A stretch of DNA of 64,000 nt. It comes from Solea solea. Taxonomy: Eukaryota; Chordata; Actinopteri; Pleuronectiformes; Soleidae. Below are positions 44,580 to 58,000 of this stretch, piece after piece; position 1 is the first letter of the stretch, and each line of letters begins with the position of its first letter. Position numbers and translations under genes: made by a program. A model generated the notes under the pieces. That model worked only from the letters and a program-made list of their open reading frames with translations. It was not told the DNA's origin and made no database searches. The stretch covers positions 25,750,586 through 25,814,585 of the forward strand of contig NC_081143.1 in assembly GCF_958295425.1 (NCBI RefSeq). The letters run 5' to 3'.

Positions 44580-47500
44580 GATGCGTGGAAGGAGCTCCAG
44601 AGTGGAAGTCCATGAACGCATGCATGTACTGTATGTGGGTGTATGTGTTGGCTCTTTTCAGCATCATCAAGCACAGGGCAGAGGGGGAGGGACTGAAAAA
44701 GAAGCATGTTATTACTGAAATTACTCTTTGGGCTCAAGGGTTGGAAGACTGAGAGGTTGAGGTTGTGTGCGAGTGCTTGTGCACGCTTGCCTGTGCACAT
44801 CAGCATGATTGAGAGTTGAGGGCATCGCTGTGTAAATCCTATCACATCATTTGTAATTCCAGCTAAACTGTAATTCCCAGGCTAAATAGCTTGACAGGGG
44901 AGTAGTGGGAGGAGGAGGAGGAGGAGGAGGAGGAGGAGGTTGGTTGGGTCACTGTGCTGCAAAAAAGCTTGTTGCGTTCTAATGGAAAGGACAAAAGCAT
45001 CAGTCTTGGGGAATGAGCCCAGTGCAGCTAAATGACAAAGAGGGTCACGAGGGGGCTTCTGTTTCCCTCTTGTCCCATTTACAAGATAATGACTCGAGTA
45101 GATAACATGTTGACATCTGATAGCATCACTGCTGCATCTCCATGTGTTGTGCGCGAATTTGTGTCCACGCCACATTCAACACACATTAGCATATGTAGCT
45201 TTGTGTCTCAGCTCACATGTTTGCACACATGTTATAGGAGTACAGTTTAGATTTAGAATTCTGCTTCTATGTGTGCTTTAGTGGGGGGTTTAGCGGTTCT
45301 GATGGGACCCAAATGGGTTTGGCAAAGAAATTGGTAAATGATTCTATTTATTATGAAATAAAATTATTTATATTATTATAAATAATCTTATTTTTATCTC
45401 TATTTGTATTACTTACTCTATATTAGAGTGGAATTTTTTTTACTATATTGTATTTTATTTTATTCTATTCTTATTCTTACATTTTTATTTTCTTTTATTT
45501 CTTTTCTTTTTATTTTTAGTTTTTTTTAACATGTGAGGCTAATTGGACACTCTAAATTGATCGTAGGTGTAAGAGTGAATGGTTGTTTAAATGGTTATTT
45601 TCCTCTAATTGGGAACATTATTTACAAAATCATGTGCTTTTGAAGAAGACCTAAAACTAGCGATTAGGACCATTACTTTCTCAGGAAAATGATTATTGAT
45701 GTCGTAAATCACGCGCAAAGTAGACTACTACCAACAGATTATCTGGCCAAATGATCCTGTAGTGTAAAGGGTTTTAACATCATTGAATGCATAAGAGTCA
45801 AAACCACAAAATGTCTGCTGTTCTTAAAGACACACCGTCCACCAAGACTCTGCCACGTCACCCACCTTGTGACAGTCATAGCTCAGTCAGACGTTTCCTT
45901 CCCATCCCTGTCTCTCTCTGATCTCACCATTGTTATTTTTTAAATGCAGCCAACTCTGCTCGAACTGCATTTGTTCTTATGCCAGTCCGCCTCAGTCTGT
46001 TTCCTCTGATTGGAACACACTGGTCGAAACAGAAAACACGTTGGCATCGTAGAATCCTTTGTCAATTGTTGTTCGTTCAATCATTCAAACTCATTCCTGA
46101 TTCTGCTGCCGTGTTCAACTGTTTGTGCATCCACGTCCTCAAACCATAACAGTGTGCAGCGGTAATATAGTTTGGGGGGGATTTGGCTACTGAGTCCCTC
46201 CAATTGTAGTGGATGTCATAGTTGTCCTCGAACACGGCTGCTGAGAGAAAGCAGCAACCTCATGGCTATGAAAAAAAGATGTAATGACAACTTTTCCCCC
46301 CTTACATTTAAAACCTGCAAAAAGCAAGAGTGCACATTCTGTATCCTAGCAACTGTAACAAAGCATAGCACCGCAGCAGGTGTCTCAAAAACATAAAAAA
46401 ACAAACATGTCGTGCACTGATTAAAGCTGGGATAGGCTTTTTAAATTTGTTGTTGAGTCCTATGCAGCATTCGGTAAGTCGGTAAAAATGGCGACGCAAC
46501 CGTGCCAAAACTCGAAAAACAATGTGGATGCGGGCGAAATAATATTCCACACGCGTAGATATGCTCTCTTTCGTTTAGTATGTGTTAGGTAATGGGATTA
46601 GCAATAGCAGTATGGGTGTGGGTGGGTTTACAGCATGTGTTGTTTCGTCTGACTTTAAAATCGGGTTTTAATCTTCAGAAAAACCGGTGCACCTCTTTAG
46701 CCTTGCTCTTGTTTTCTCTCACCCGTTGTCCCTCCTCATTCACACTCTTACATGTTGTTTTGGTGCCGGCTGAGTGGCACATCACAGGATTCAGAGATGC
46801 CAGCAAATAGGTTTTTCTCTCTTATTGAGCTGCTAATTGGCCACAGCGTTTTCAGCCTGACCTCTCTATATTCTCTCTGAAGCCAATGCATGTATTTCCC
46901 AGGCACCAACTCTTCAGGTCCGGCACACACACACACACACAAAGCCCCTCCATCTACATTTTCTCTCTTTTGGGATGGTTCCAAATGAGATGGCAGACAT
47001 GAGCACTGTCAAGCTCTCGACCTCTACATCTGCAGTGTCAGCTGGTTAATTAGCAGCAAACATCTGCTGGCCGTGGTGGACAGGAGGGAAGAGTGAGAAC
47101 CTGCTAAAAGAACAGAGCTGTAGAGTGGCAGGGAAAATAAAAACGGAAACTCAGACAGATGGATCATCAGATCATGCAGGGGTGGAGGGGATTTTAGCAG
47201 CATTAGAAATAGATTGTTTTTGCCATAACATTTCAGTATTGCCATGGACCAACAAGGCCAAACAAGACTCACTGGCATAGACTGGAAAGTAAACATGGCG
47301 TGAGTGAGTCTCCACTTCCGTCCAAAAGTGGACCAGAATATCTTGGTGCCCATTTGTCATTTGGATAACAACTTTGTAAATGACTGAAATTTTGTCATAC
47401 TTTGATGTTTTTTTACTTGGCCAATGTCCCATTAGCAGAGTTGATGACCTGTGATGCAGCCATCCAGCAGGGGGCAGTCCAGGTGGTTTGCCTTGACTTT

Positions 47501-49645
47501 ATGGAGCTAAGCGTGGACTGTATGAGCTGATTTCACAGACAGTGAGCGTGAAAAATCTCCAGGTAAAATGAATGATGTCAAATGACTGAAACGCAAAGAC
47601 AAACCGCTGCTGCTGAGCTAAAGAGAAAGTAATGGTGGGGCTTCAGTTGTCTGTGAAAATGTTACCAACAGAACATCACACTAACCTCAGGTGACATTTC
47701 CATTATGTCATTATTTCACATTTCTCATTTATATGTTATGCTTTATTTTGAAAGACATCTGATTTGATTGAAGAGGCTGGGCAATATGGCTTATACGTAA
47801 TATCTTATTATCTTTAGGCTCAGTTGTTTCTCTGGGCTTATGAATAGTTATCTTCTAAGATGTTTCCGCTTCTCAAACAATAAGAATTGTTTGTTTTTTG
47901 TATGGATGATCTTTATTATTAAAATACATTTATTACCTTTCATTTTAGCTAATAGCTGGTTTATTTCTTTGGCTTTTTAATTTTAAAGGAAATATGTTTA
48001 CATGTGTTAGAAACAATGAAATTGCTCAAAATGAAAGACTGGTGTTAAGTGACTTTTTAAACAGTACTTTTGTCAACTCCATGAATTATTTTAATCAATA
48101 TATATATTATATTTCATTTATAATATTTTGTGTATTTCACAAATGTATTCAGTTTAATTAATATCATATCATCACAAGACGATATCTTGGCTCATGTCCC
48201 AATATAGATATAATATATTGTCCAGCCCCAGAAGAGCAAACTCAAGAAGTGAGTGTTTTTTCTACTGGTGGTTGATCATTTCAAAATGAAAATACATCAG
48301 AGAAAACTGATGAACTGGATGACTTGCTGGCTGGACAAAAATGGATGGATTAGACATTTATCTGTACAGCCAGTCACTACTGGAAAGTGACCCCATTTTT
48401 AGGATTGCATTTAATAGATGGCAAGGCCGACAACATCAGGAAACCTGATGTAAACACTTCTGGTGTTGACAAGTGGCCTTTCAGACATCACAAACTTATC
48501 TACACACAAGTTTGTTTTTTTTCTACTGCAGCCACACAAATCACTGACAGTGACAGGATGAAAAGGTCCTGATGCCAAAAACGTGATCAGTACTCTGAAA
48601 GACCTCCACTGCGTTTCCGATATGAAAGCGATTTATTGAGTTACCCTTATCAACAAATACTGGTCTGGCCTATGTCTTGCATGTTGGCCTAACTTTAAAT
48701 ATTCCAAATATTCAATAGGACTACACCAAACAGAAGTTAACCTGCCTCTTTAAAGGATTACCATAGACTGCAATTGGTCATTTAGTAACCCTAATCCTGC
48801 TTCTTGCACTAGGTTTCATTTAATCCAGAACAGGCTGAATCTGAAGCTATTTTCATAAAATAGTTGTAGTGTCTGGGTGTTGCCATTGAAGTCAATATGG
48901 CATCTCTGATGAGTTTATGGTCTCAATTACTAGTTTAAGGTATTTGTTAATAAAACACTGTCTGTTTAGAGTCAAATGGACAATAAGGCAGGGACTGCTT
49001 TAGAGTTAGACTATGGTGTGACTGACAGTGGATGCCACACATGGGATGGCCAGACTGGGAAACTTGAGGATGGAAATGGGTAAATGAAGATTTCTAAATC
49101 ACAGCTATTGGTTTTTGAAGCATTTTTGAAGTCATCCACACAGATAAGAAACCTCAGGTGTTGTGGTTTCACGTCAGAAAAGGTGTGTGATGTAATCTTG
49201 GAGAGGATAATCATTTACCGTAATTTCCTTTTCTACTCTGTGCTCTGTTTCACTTAGCAATGCTAGACAACCATTTGAATCTATTAACCTAAATATGATC
49301 AAACATGGCACAAGCCTGAGTGAGTGGGCATTGATTTCTCTGAGACACTAAAACGAGCTAGTGAATACTGATGGAAGGCATTAATGTAAGGGAGGAACGA
49401 GGGGAAGCAGAGAGAGAGAGAGAGAGAGAGGTCCAAGCTCAATCGGTGATCATTTTTGCTCTGTCTGGTAAACTCTGTATTGTTGGACGAGAGTGGACAG
49501 CTTCTGCCACTGAGCCAATCAGATCAGTGAACCATGACTGCACTGAAACCCTCCTTCTCTGCATGATATCAACTTATTGACTTATTGATCACAGATCACC
49601 CCTATTGCCAGGTCTGCTCCCAGGTCACGTGTAAGTAATTGTTAG
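44580..49645. other. Intergenic, low-complexity tracts
   Basis: Notable are a (GGA) purine run at 44910-44939, an AT-rich low-complexity block at 45340-45530 and, just after it, acatgtgaggctaattggac then actctaaattgatcgtaggt near 45528-45575, a piece of a common fish interspersed repeat. (GA) lies at 49409-49430. No gene was seen on either strand. Confidence 0.5.
44910..44939 (+). repeat. (GGA) purine repeat
   Basis: About ten GGA units form a pure polypurine mirror repeat next to cggg-free flanks. Such tracts can adopt triplex or quadruplex-like structures. Confidence 0.85.
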
Positions 49646-50398
49646 ATGCATGTTTCCTTGATATGTTTGCTCTTTGCAGATGATGCGGTCATGATGGCAT
49701 CATCGGTCTGCGATCTACAAAGTTCACTGGATCAGTTTGCAGCTGATGAGTGTGAGGCGGCAGGGATGAGAATCAGAACCTCTGGTTCTCAGTTGGAACC
49801 AGATGGATTGCCTACTCCCTGTGGAGAATGAGTCTTTACCCTAAGGGAAGGAGTTTAAGTACCTCGGGGTCCTGTTCACGAGTGAGGGAACAATGGAGTG
49901 CGTGATTGGCTGGAGATTTGGAGCAGTGAGAGTGGTATTGGGCTCGCTCTAACGCACTGTTGTGACAAAAGGAGAGCTGAGCCAAGATTCAAAGCTCCCA
50001 GTCTGCTGGTCAATCTTCTTCCTATACCCTCACCCAGAACAAGATTGTGGGCACAAGTGGCCAAAATGTGTTTTCTCAGAAGGGTGGCTAGTGTTTCCCT
50101 AAGAGATGGGATGAGAAGCTCAGTGATCCAGGATAGAGCCGCTGCTCCTTTGCCTGTAAAGGAGCCAGTTAAGGTGGTTCAGACACCTGGTAAGGATGCC
50201 ACCAGGGAGGTATTCCTTGCATGTCCAACTGGGAGGAGATCTAGGGGCAGACCAAGGACTAGGATCGAGAGATTGGGTCCCCCAGTCAGAGCTGGAGGAT
50301 GTGGCCAGGGAAAAGGAAGTCTGGTAGAGTTGCTACCCCCCGCGACCCAATCTTGGATAAGCAGTTGACGAAGGATGGATGGATGGATGGATGGATGG
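49646..50398 (+). pseudogene. Rex3-like (RTE clade) retrotransposon, 3' fragment
   Basis: It starts inside the reverse transcriptase gene with LLFADDAVMMASSVCDLQSS, which carries the FADD catalytic-loop signature, then DECEAAGMRI. After a stop and frameshifts, a second frame gives FLRRVASVSLRDGMRSSVIQ and REVFLACPTGRRSRGRPRTR, the C-terminal region. The element ends in a (GGAT)n run at 50373-50398, the tail type known for Rex3. Internal deletion and stops make it inactive. Confidence 0.8.
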
Positions 50399-51946
50399 TG
50401 TACGTGTATATCTGTGTAAAACCATTTTCTTGTTGAATGTTAGCTCAAAACTATCACTGTGAGGATATTTTTGGCTGGTCCTCATAATATCAATGAGCGT
50501 TTTGAGGGTTAGGGATACAGTTTGCATTGAAAAAAATCAACATCAGGACAAGAGACATGCTGCCTCTGCACTGTCCTGATTGTCTCCTCTGACATTCCAT
50601 TACCTGTATATGAATCTGCCCATCATTGTCTTTAGTGCAGCTTATTAATCATATTTTAAATACCTGTGTAGAGTGACAGCAGTAGGTGGACAGCAGCTGA
50701 ACTCTGACCACAATCTTCTTCTACAGTGTCCAAATAAAAACAGATGAAGACTGTCAGATTCTGTTGCTAATGGTCTTGACAACCACAGAGTTTCAGATGA
50801 TGATCAGAGATGTCCACCTTGACAAATGACAGAGGCTAAACTTGGTAATGGTGTCAGCAACAGATTTTGTTCTGGTCCCCGAGTCATTTCTTCTAGAACT
50901 GCTTGGCCTGTAGGAATGAGCCAACTCTTTTTGAGTGAGAATTTTTTTTATCTGGGTGATGTTTGCAGACACTTGACATGAAATTGATGATTGAAAAAAA
51001 AAAAAAAAAAAAATGAAATAAGGAGTGATATTTATAAGAATTTCAAAAACATCTTCAGTATAGGAGTTACACATGGAAAGAAAGTGTAAAAAACATGAAA
51101 AAGAAAAAAATACTATATATATATGTATTATCAAACATGAAAGAGGCAGTAACTCTTTTTATTTTCATTAAAGATTAATAATTCTCAAAAGGCGATTGGA
51201 AAACTGAATGATTAATGTGGCCTTTGATATATTATAGTAATGAATTGATTTTATTTTTTTTCTTGTGAGGACATCAAAGACATGGCTTGTCAGCATCTCT
51301 AAGAAGTCACCAAGGGTTTCCTTGTTCTCTTGTGTTTTACTGTCTCAAAATATTAAGCTTTGTGTCCAAAGTTTTTGATTTTGGAGAATAGTTCAGATCA
51401 ATTTCTCTAAAATGTCAGTCTCCAGCTGTGGAATCATGGTCGTCCTCTCATAGCCTTTGGAACTCGTAACCCGAATGAGGTGTGTTCAATCATCTGCTGC
51501 AGGGATTTAGCACCTGAAAGTGGAATTAAACAACCGCAAGTAACACATCATAACAATCATTAACAGTAAAGTTAACAAAATTCCATTTCAAAGCAAAATC
51601 CAGACACAACCTAATTCTTTGTTTGGTCAGTCAAATGAGAAATTTAATGCACCATCCTGCAGCTGTGTTTTGGTAATTACATTCTGGCTCATAAAGCAAG
51701 AAAGACTTATTGGTTCATTATAGAAATTTAAGGCCAAGAACAAGAAGAAAGATAGTTCTGGCCAGGACATTTCATACTTTCCGAGAAACACAAATGCAGA
51801 ACCCACTTCAACGGTTCTACTCTGAGCCCCTCCCAGATGTGTGAGCCCCTCATTTTATCTCTAAGTGTGGGCCCGGCTAATCTGCAGAGGAAACTAAATG
51901 TTGGCCCGCCTGTATTTGCGATCTTGGGGTTTCTGTCATTACCCAA
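50399..51946. other. Intergenic spacer between two Rex3 fragments
   Basis: Only an A-run (50995-51013) and AT-rich sequence stand out. No gene or recognised repeat was seen. Confidence 0.5.
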
Positions 51947-52345
51947 AGCTCATGACCAAAGGTGAGGGTCGGGATGTAGATCAACCGGTAAATAGCTTAG
52001 CTCCCTTTTCACCATAACAGGCCTCGATCCACTTGTCGATCTCCTGCTCCATCCTTCCATCACTCGTGAACGAGAACCCGGGATACCTAAACTCCTACAC
52101 TTGAAGCTGGACCCCAAGAATCGACCCTTTTCCGGGCCATGGCTTCGAATTTGGAGGTGCTGATCTTCATCCCAACGGCCTAGAAAGTCTGGCCATAAAA
52201 GTTTTGAACAGAATCGGTGACAAAGGGCAACTCTCACTGGTAACAGGTCCAACTTTCTGCTGGATACAGTATAGTACAGGTACTGAATGGCCCTTAGCAA
52301 GCGGCCATCCATCATCCATCCCATATTCCCGGAGCATCCCCCCCA
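51947..52345 (-). pseudogene. Rex3-like (RTE clade) fragment, antisense
   Basis: The plus strand reads cggtgacaaagggcaactct (52216), close to a conserved Rex3 segment, then tgaatggcccttagcaagcg and atattcccggagcatccccc. On the minus strand the end gives VKRELS and a PTLTYGHELW-like region in degraded form (bases 51947-52015). It overlaps the same gene region as the 49646 copy but in opposite orientation, has no open frame, and has lost both ends. Confidence 0.7.
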
Positions 52346-54989
52346 CAGTATATTTCAAATGGGTTTACATATATTGGCTGTATCTGCCCCTTGCCTTGCG
52401 ATATATACATATATGTATACATCTGGAGTACATATATGTATACATATATATGTATATATTGTAAATGTAGAGTTGATCTCACACATAGTGTATATTTAGG
52501 TCTCCCTCCTCCTCCTTTGGCCTAATATCATGTAGGGTTTAAGCCTAAGCTTATTCTGCTCTGCTCACATCACCACAGACCAAAGCCTCTGAGTGCAAAT
52601 AACAAGCAGTGGTTCTCATTATCTCCCCCCTGACATGTTGATTGCCACCAATTTCCCTGTCCACATTACACAACTCAGATAAACCTCTTTAAAAAAAAAA
52701 AAAAGCTACACCTCTCAGCGTCAAATTGTTAATCCCTGTGGATGCCTTGTCAGCAGGTTTAGTTAAATTTTCAGTAATATTAGAAACTTTTTTTTTACAG
52801 TTTTTATCCCATGTGCCTCATGGTGGTGTATTGCGTTCAGTTCCTCAGGTTTGCCCTTGCCAGTGGGAGGTGCCAACCCTTGTGGATAAAGGCATTTTAA
52901 ATCTCATTATTAGGCAAAAATTGCTTAAAGGGTAACTACACTCCCTTTATATTCAAATACCTGATTTTGTCCAAAAGTGGTCTGACCGCTAAGAGAGGGA
53001 GAGGAGGAGCGATGGGGTGTGGCTAGCAGTGCAGGGGGTGTGGTCTAGTAGTGAAATCTGACACCGAGTTGCAGCTGTCTAACAAGGACATCCAGAAAAA
53101 TGAGGAAGCGACAGAATTTATAAAAGAGGGGAGGAGTCTGGTTGGACAAGACTTTGATGAAAGCATGAACTAAGAAAGCCAGTGGCAACATATATAATTT
53201 CAGCTTTACAGTATGAACTTTGAAGATTTGCACCTGGATCAGCAAATGTAATTTCTAGATACTCATGGTTTACACCTGAAAAAAGAGGTTTAGGGGTTTA
53301 GTTACACTGTTAGCATTTTTTTTTTTTAAATCACATTTTATTTTATTTTATGTTCTGATTCTGATTATATCTTTGTTTTTTATGTCCCAGCAACCATTAA
53401 AGTGAAGTTATGGCTCTCTGTGCACTATTTAAAGAGGAGGTTTGTCTTTTACTTTACTGAAAAACTACCAAGATAAATGTTTGTATCGTATGTGGGGAGC
53501 TGCCACGCTAACAGACATCAAATCATGTTAAGTTATGTTATGGGTTGGTGCAAACTTAATTGTGAGTGAAATCAATCTCTCTTTCTCTCTCTCTTGTTTC
53601 TCCATTTCCTTCTTTTCGTACAGCTTTTCTTCTTTTTTTCCCACTTTCTGTCTTTTTTCTCTCTTCATTCGCTGGGATTTGACGTCGCTTTGTCTCGCTA
53701 TTAAAGTTGCATTAGAGTAATGTTGCAGAGACACACGTAAAGTGGAATAACATACATGCGTGCACACAGTCCGTCTTCATGCAAAGCCAAACATATTAGA
53801 GAAAATAGGTATATTCAGTAAATAATACACATACATAATACACACACACACACACTGATCACGCCACAGTAGAAAGCCTTCACTATTATAATAATGATAA
53901 TTTGGATTTATTTTCTCTGCAGCTGCTTTACAGAGTGAAAAACACAATTATATTTAAAAGCCAAGAACAGAAAGTACTATAATAACAGCAATATTATGTA
54001 TCTTTGTTGGTGGAAAAATATCAGTGAGTGCGAATTCACTCGGATGTTGCAATCCCCAATCGTACCGAGTCTAGCCGACTATAAGTTGTGAAACGACCTT
54101 AACTTCGTTTCCTTTGCCACTGATTACATGCCCCCGCCCTTATTGTTTGCACCTGTGTCTAGTTTTACACTCTCCCATTCAGTATATATATCATTTTTCC
54201 CAGTTTGTTTTGTCTAATAATAGAATTCCAGCTGGGATTTTTCCTCGTGCTAATTTTATTCGTATTTTTCTGCTCCATGACTTGAGTTTTTGTGTCCTGA
54301 CCTTTTTGCATTTTACATAACTAAAATAACTGTATCATCTGTCTGAGTATGTGTGTGTCACCTTTGGCTTTGCGTCCCCTTTTCTGGTTTTCATCCTTTT
54401 GTTATTATCTGCCTAATTAGATTCACCTGTGTCCTGTTATTCTCCACACGTCTCTTGTGTATTGAGACTCAATTGTTCTTACCACTGCGTATTCTCTCCA
54501 CTTTCTGGACCCAGAGAAATGTGAAATGCCCATTATTTATACCCAGTCTATGATTAGATCCCCGTTTTTAACCTGTGAGCCTGCATGTGCATGTCAGTGC
54601 CCTAAAAAAACAAACAAAAAAAAACAACAACATAGGGAATTTGGTTTAGTGTAGTTCACTTCACATATCAACACAGTCAGCAGCTGGGTTTTTTTGTGTG
54701 ACATGCAGCTAATGTAGGCAGTCACACTCACTTCTCTGTGTCATAACTCATTTAAATCTGAACACACAGTAACCAAATCACGTGTCTGTAGACTCAGGGG
54801 GAAATTGCATGCTCTCATCACAAATAACTCCACTCAGCATCAAAGTAAAAGGAAAAAGATCAATTTGCACACGGCAGTAAAAGGGCATTTAGCAAACAGG
54901 TGATACAGCATCATTTGTTACTTGGCCGTTGATTACTGTAATGATTATGTTTTAATCTCAGCTACAGTCGGTAAAACAGAGCTGAGTGT

Positions 54990-55026
<37 letters not shown>

Positions 55027-58000
55027 CGTTTTGCCAGTAGATGGAGGAAACAGATGCTACCCAAGCAGTGCACAGCTTGATCTTCCTCTCACATGCCCAA
55101 ATGTCAAACTGTTGTTACTGTAGAAGGAGCGCCGCACTTCCAGCAGCAGTGAAATCAAACAAAATGCTTCCATATCCAACACCAACACAAGCCTACACCG
55201 CGGGGCCTGTACTGTAGAGCACAAAGCAAGGTTTTCATTTATATAAAAAGTTGGTTCACGACGAAGGTAAATCACCATGTACACGGATCATCAATCATCC
55301 TCGACGTTTTATATCCATAGATATCTGTATTTATGTTAAAGGTTAGTCACATTGGAAAAGGAAATAAACCAGTGCGTTGTTTTTTTTTGTTTTTTTGTGA
55401 GTTAATTGTATTTGTTATTATTTTGCAAATGCAGAGGCAACAATTCCCGTGATCCCACATTGTTTTCTGACATCATCAAGCTAGGTCTTCTGTGATTGTT
55501 TAGACTGAGCTCTAGCTGCAGAAACATCCTTTTTTTTTTAGATCCTTTATTTGGGGAAAATTAAGATAAAACAGCACATAACAAAAGTTGAATTTGATTT
55601 TGTAGAATACAAATAAGTTATTAGATTATGAGAGTAAGAACAATAACACAACTATAAAACATATATTCTAATATAATATGTACACAATACAAACATAACA
55701 CAATATACACTATACTAATATATTATAACAATGTAGAACTAATAATATTAAACATATGGCTCAAATTAGTGAATAGATTTACTGAATGGCCTCAACAAAC
55801 TTCAAACAAGTGCAATTTTAGCAAAATGTGGAGCAGTGGAGAAGAGAAAAACAATGAAAGAAGGATGGAAGGAAGTGGATTCACTTGTTTATACAGGGAA
55901 AAATTAAGTGTAGTGCCGTTTAGATTGTGAAACTAAAATAATTCAACAAATAAATAACTGATTCAGGAGCTAACAGCTGCTGTGTATAAAAATATTCCCT
56001 CGGGTGAAACTCTGCAGGTGAGTCGAGGTGCTACCAAGAGATGCTGAATTTATGCAAGTCTGTGTGGGTTTCCATTTTAATTCACCAAATACCATGTTGG
56101 CCCATAATTATTCTCATGAAATCCTCTGATATTTATTAACATAATAAAAATGGAACATTCCTGAATATTTATCACCCTTATGGAGATCAATATACCCAGT
56201 AACTGTGGATTTCTGACGCTTGTTACCATCTGATTTCTCCGGATGTTAAATTTCCTGTGATAAATTTAAAGAAATCAATGTAAGTCGGCCTCAAACGTCA
56301 TGGAGCCTTATTAATTCTGCTCCACACAGCAAGTGAGCAAGTTTCGTATAATCTTTTAAGGTTTTCTGGTGGAGGAAAGGTCGGATTTCCAACACACAGC
56401 AAGAACAGAAAAGGGAATATTGGACAGTCTGTATGATTGACACTAGACTGATGTTGAGAACCCACAGGAAATGTGATAGTGTCCACCTTGCCAAATTTGA
56501 ATTATTAAAATAATCCCTGTGTGTAAAAAAAAATCTGGTTTCAAATCATGTAAAATTCAGCAACATTCTCTGCTCTGAAACGCTGGAGGAGCTGAACACA
56601 CACACACACACGCGCACTTTAGTGTGGACCAAAGTGCTGAACGTTGCTGTTTGTGTGTGTTTACACAGATGTAAAGCCTCGGCTATCAAACTACTTATAG
56701 AAACATATAGAAAAGCAACATTTACACTATTGTAGTCACACTTGAATGACATGAGCTGGTTTAGCTGCAGCGCTGCTCTCTCTGCCTCTTTCTCCATCAG
56801 TGGTACCTGCAGCCTCACAGCAGGAGTCTTCTCATCTACTTCATTTTCCCATTTTTAGAAATTGTAATTACATTGGCAGAGCTTTTTTTTGCCTGTTTTT
56901 GCACCTCGGTAGGACACATTTGCGGGACAAAGACATTTCAGTTTGCTGGCAAACAAACCGAAAGTAATGTAGGAGCCGGTGCAGTTACTTACGAAGATCT
57001 TTATTCATCCGTTTGGGACCATGATTAAGTCAATAAGATATTTTATTTTGTAGACCTATTATGGTACTGGAGCCAAGTTATTCAGTAATGGCTTTTTCAA
57101 TTTCAGTAGGACATGTAGAAAGTCAATTTATCATATATAGCAATAATCCAATAGTTAATCCAAGAGGTGGACCACCCATCCAATCCTACTTGGATGGCAG
57201 TTGGAGTGAGGGTAGGATTTTCCGTCCAAGTCTGAATGTCACACCACAAATCAGACAAGAGACAGAAACAGGAACAATCCCCAGACTGTAATAAAGCAAA
57301 ACATGTCCAGCTGCCATATCCTACTACAATTTTTTTATTGTGAAGAACATACTTGAATCCCCAGAGCCATTCAGTTAGAATTGTTGAGATCTTGCCTCTT
57401 TCTTCACCCACCTCCCACCTGTCCCCACGGCGCCCATTTGATAGCTTCATATTGTAATTACAGGACAGTTCATGGCTCCATAACTTGTCTCCTGCCATCG
57501 TACTTGACATGTCTGCCCTCTTGGGCGCTGACACAGTACAGAGGCCTCAGACTGTGTGGACCTGACAGTGACATATGGTCTCCTGTGAAGGAGCTTCCTC
57601 AGCATGAGACGGCGACAATCCCCGCTACAGGTGAACGAGACATGACAACACCGCTCGTCCTCCCTCCTTCCCTCCCTTCCTTCCTTCCTAGGATTTCAAT
57701 TATTCAGTAGTTCAGCTCCTTGTCCAAGGCTGGTTGACACGGCTTAACCTTGACTTTGATGTGCACTACAGGACATCGTATGCATCATCTATCATGCATA
57801 TGTCGTCCGTTTGCTTCACTTATCAATTCTACAAAATAACACTGCCAGGAAATTCTTCATCTGGCCCAGATATTCATGCAAACCAAGCTGAATAAATCAT
57901 TCCCTGTGATCTGTTCTCACCGTCTCCATCCATATGCAGGTACACAACCATGAGCGTGTTTGCAGAAGTCTTAATAAATAAGCCAGGAACACGGCTTAAA

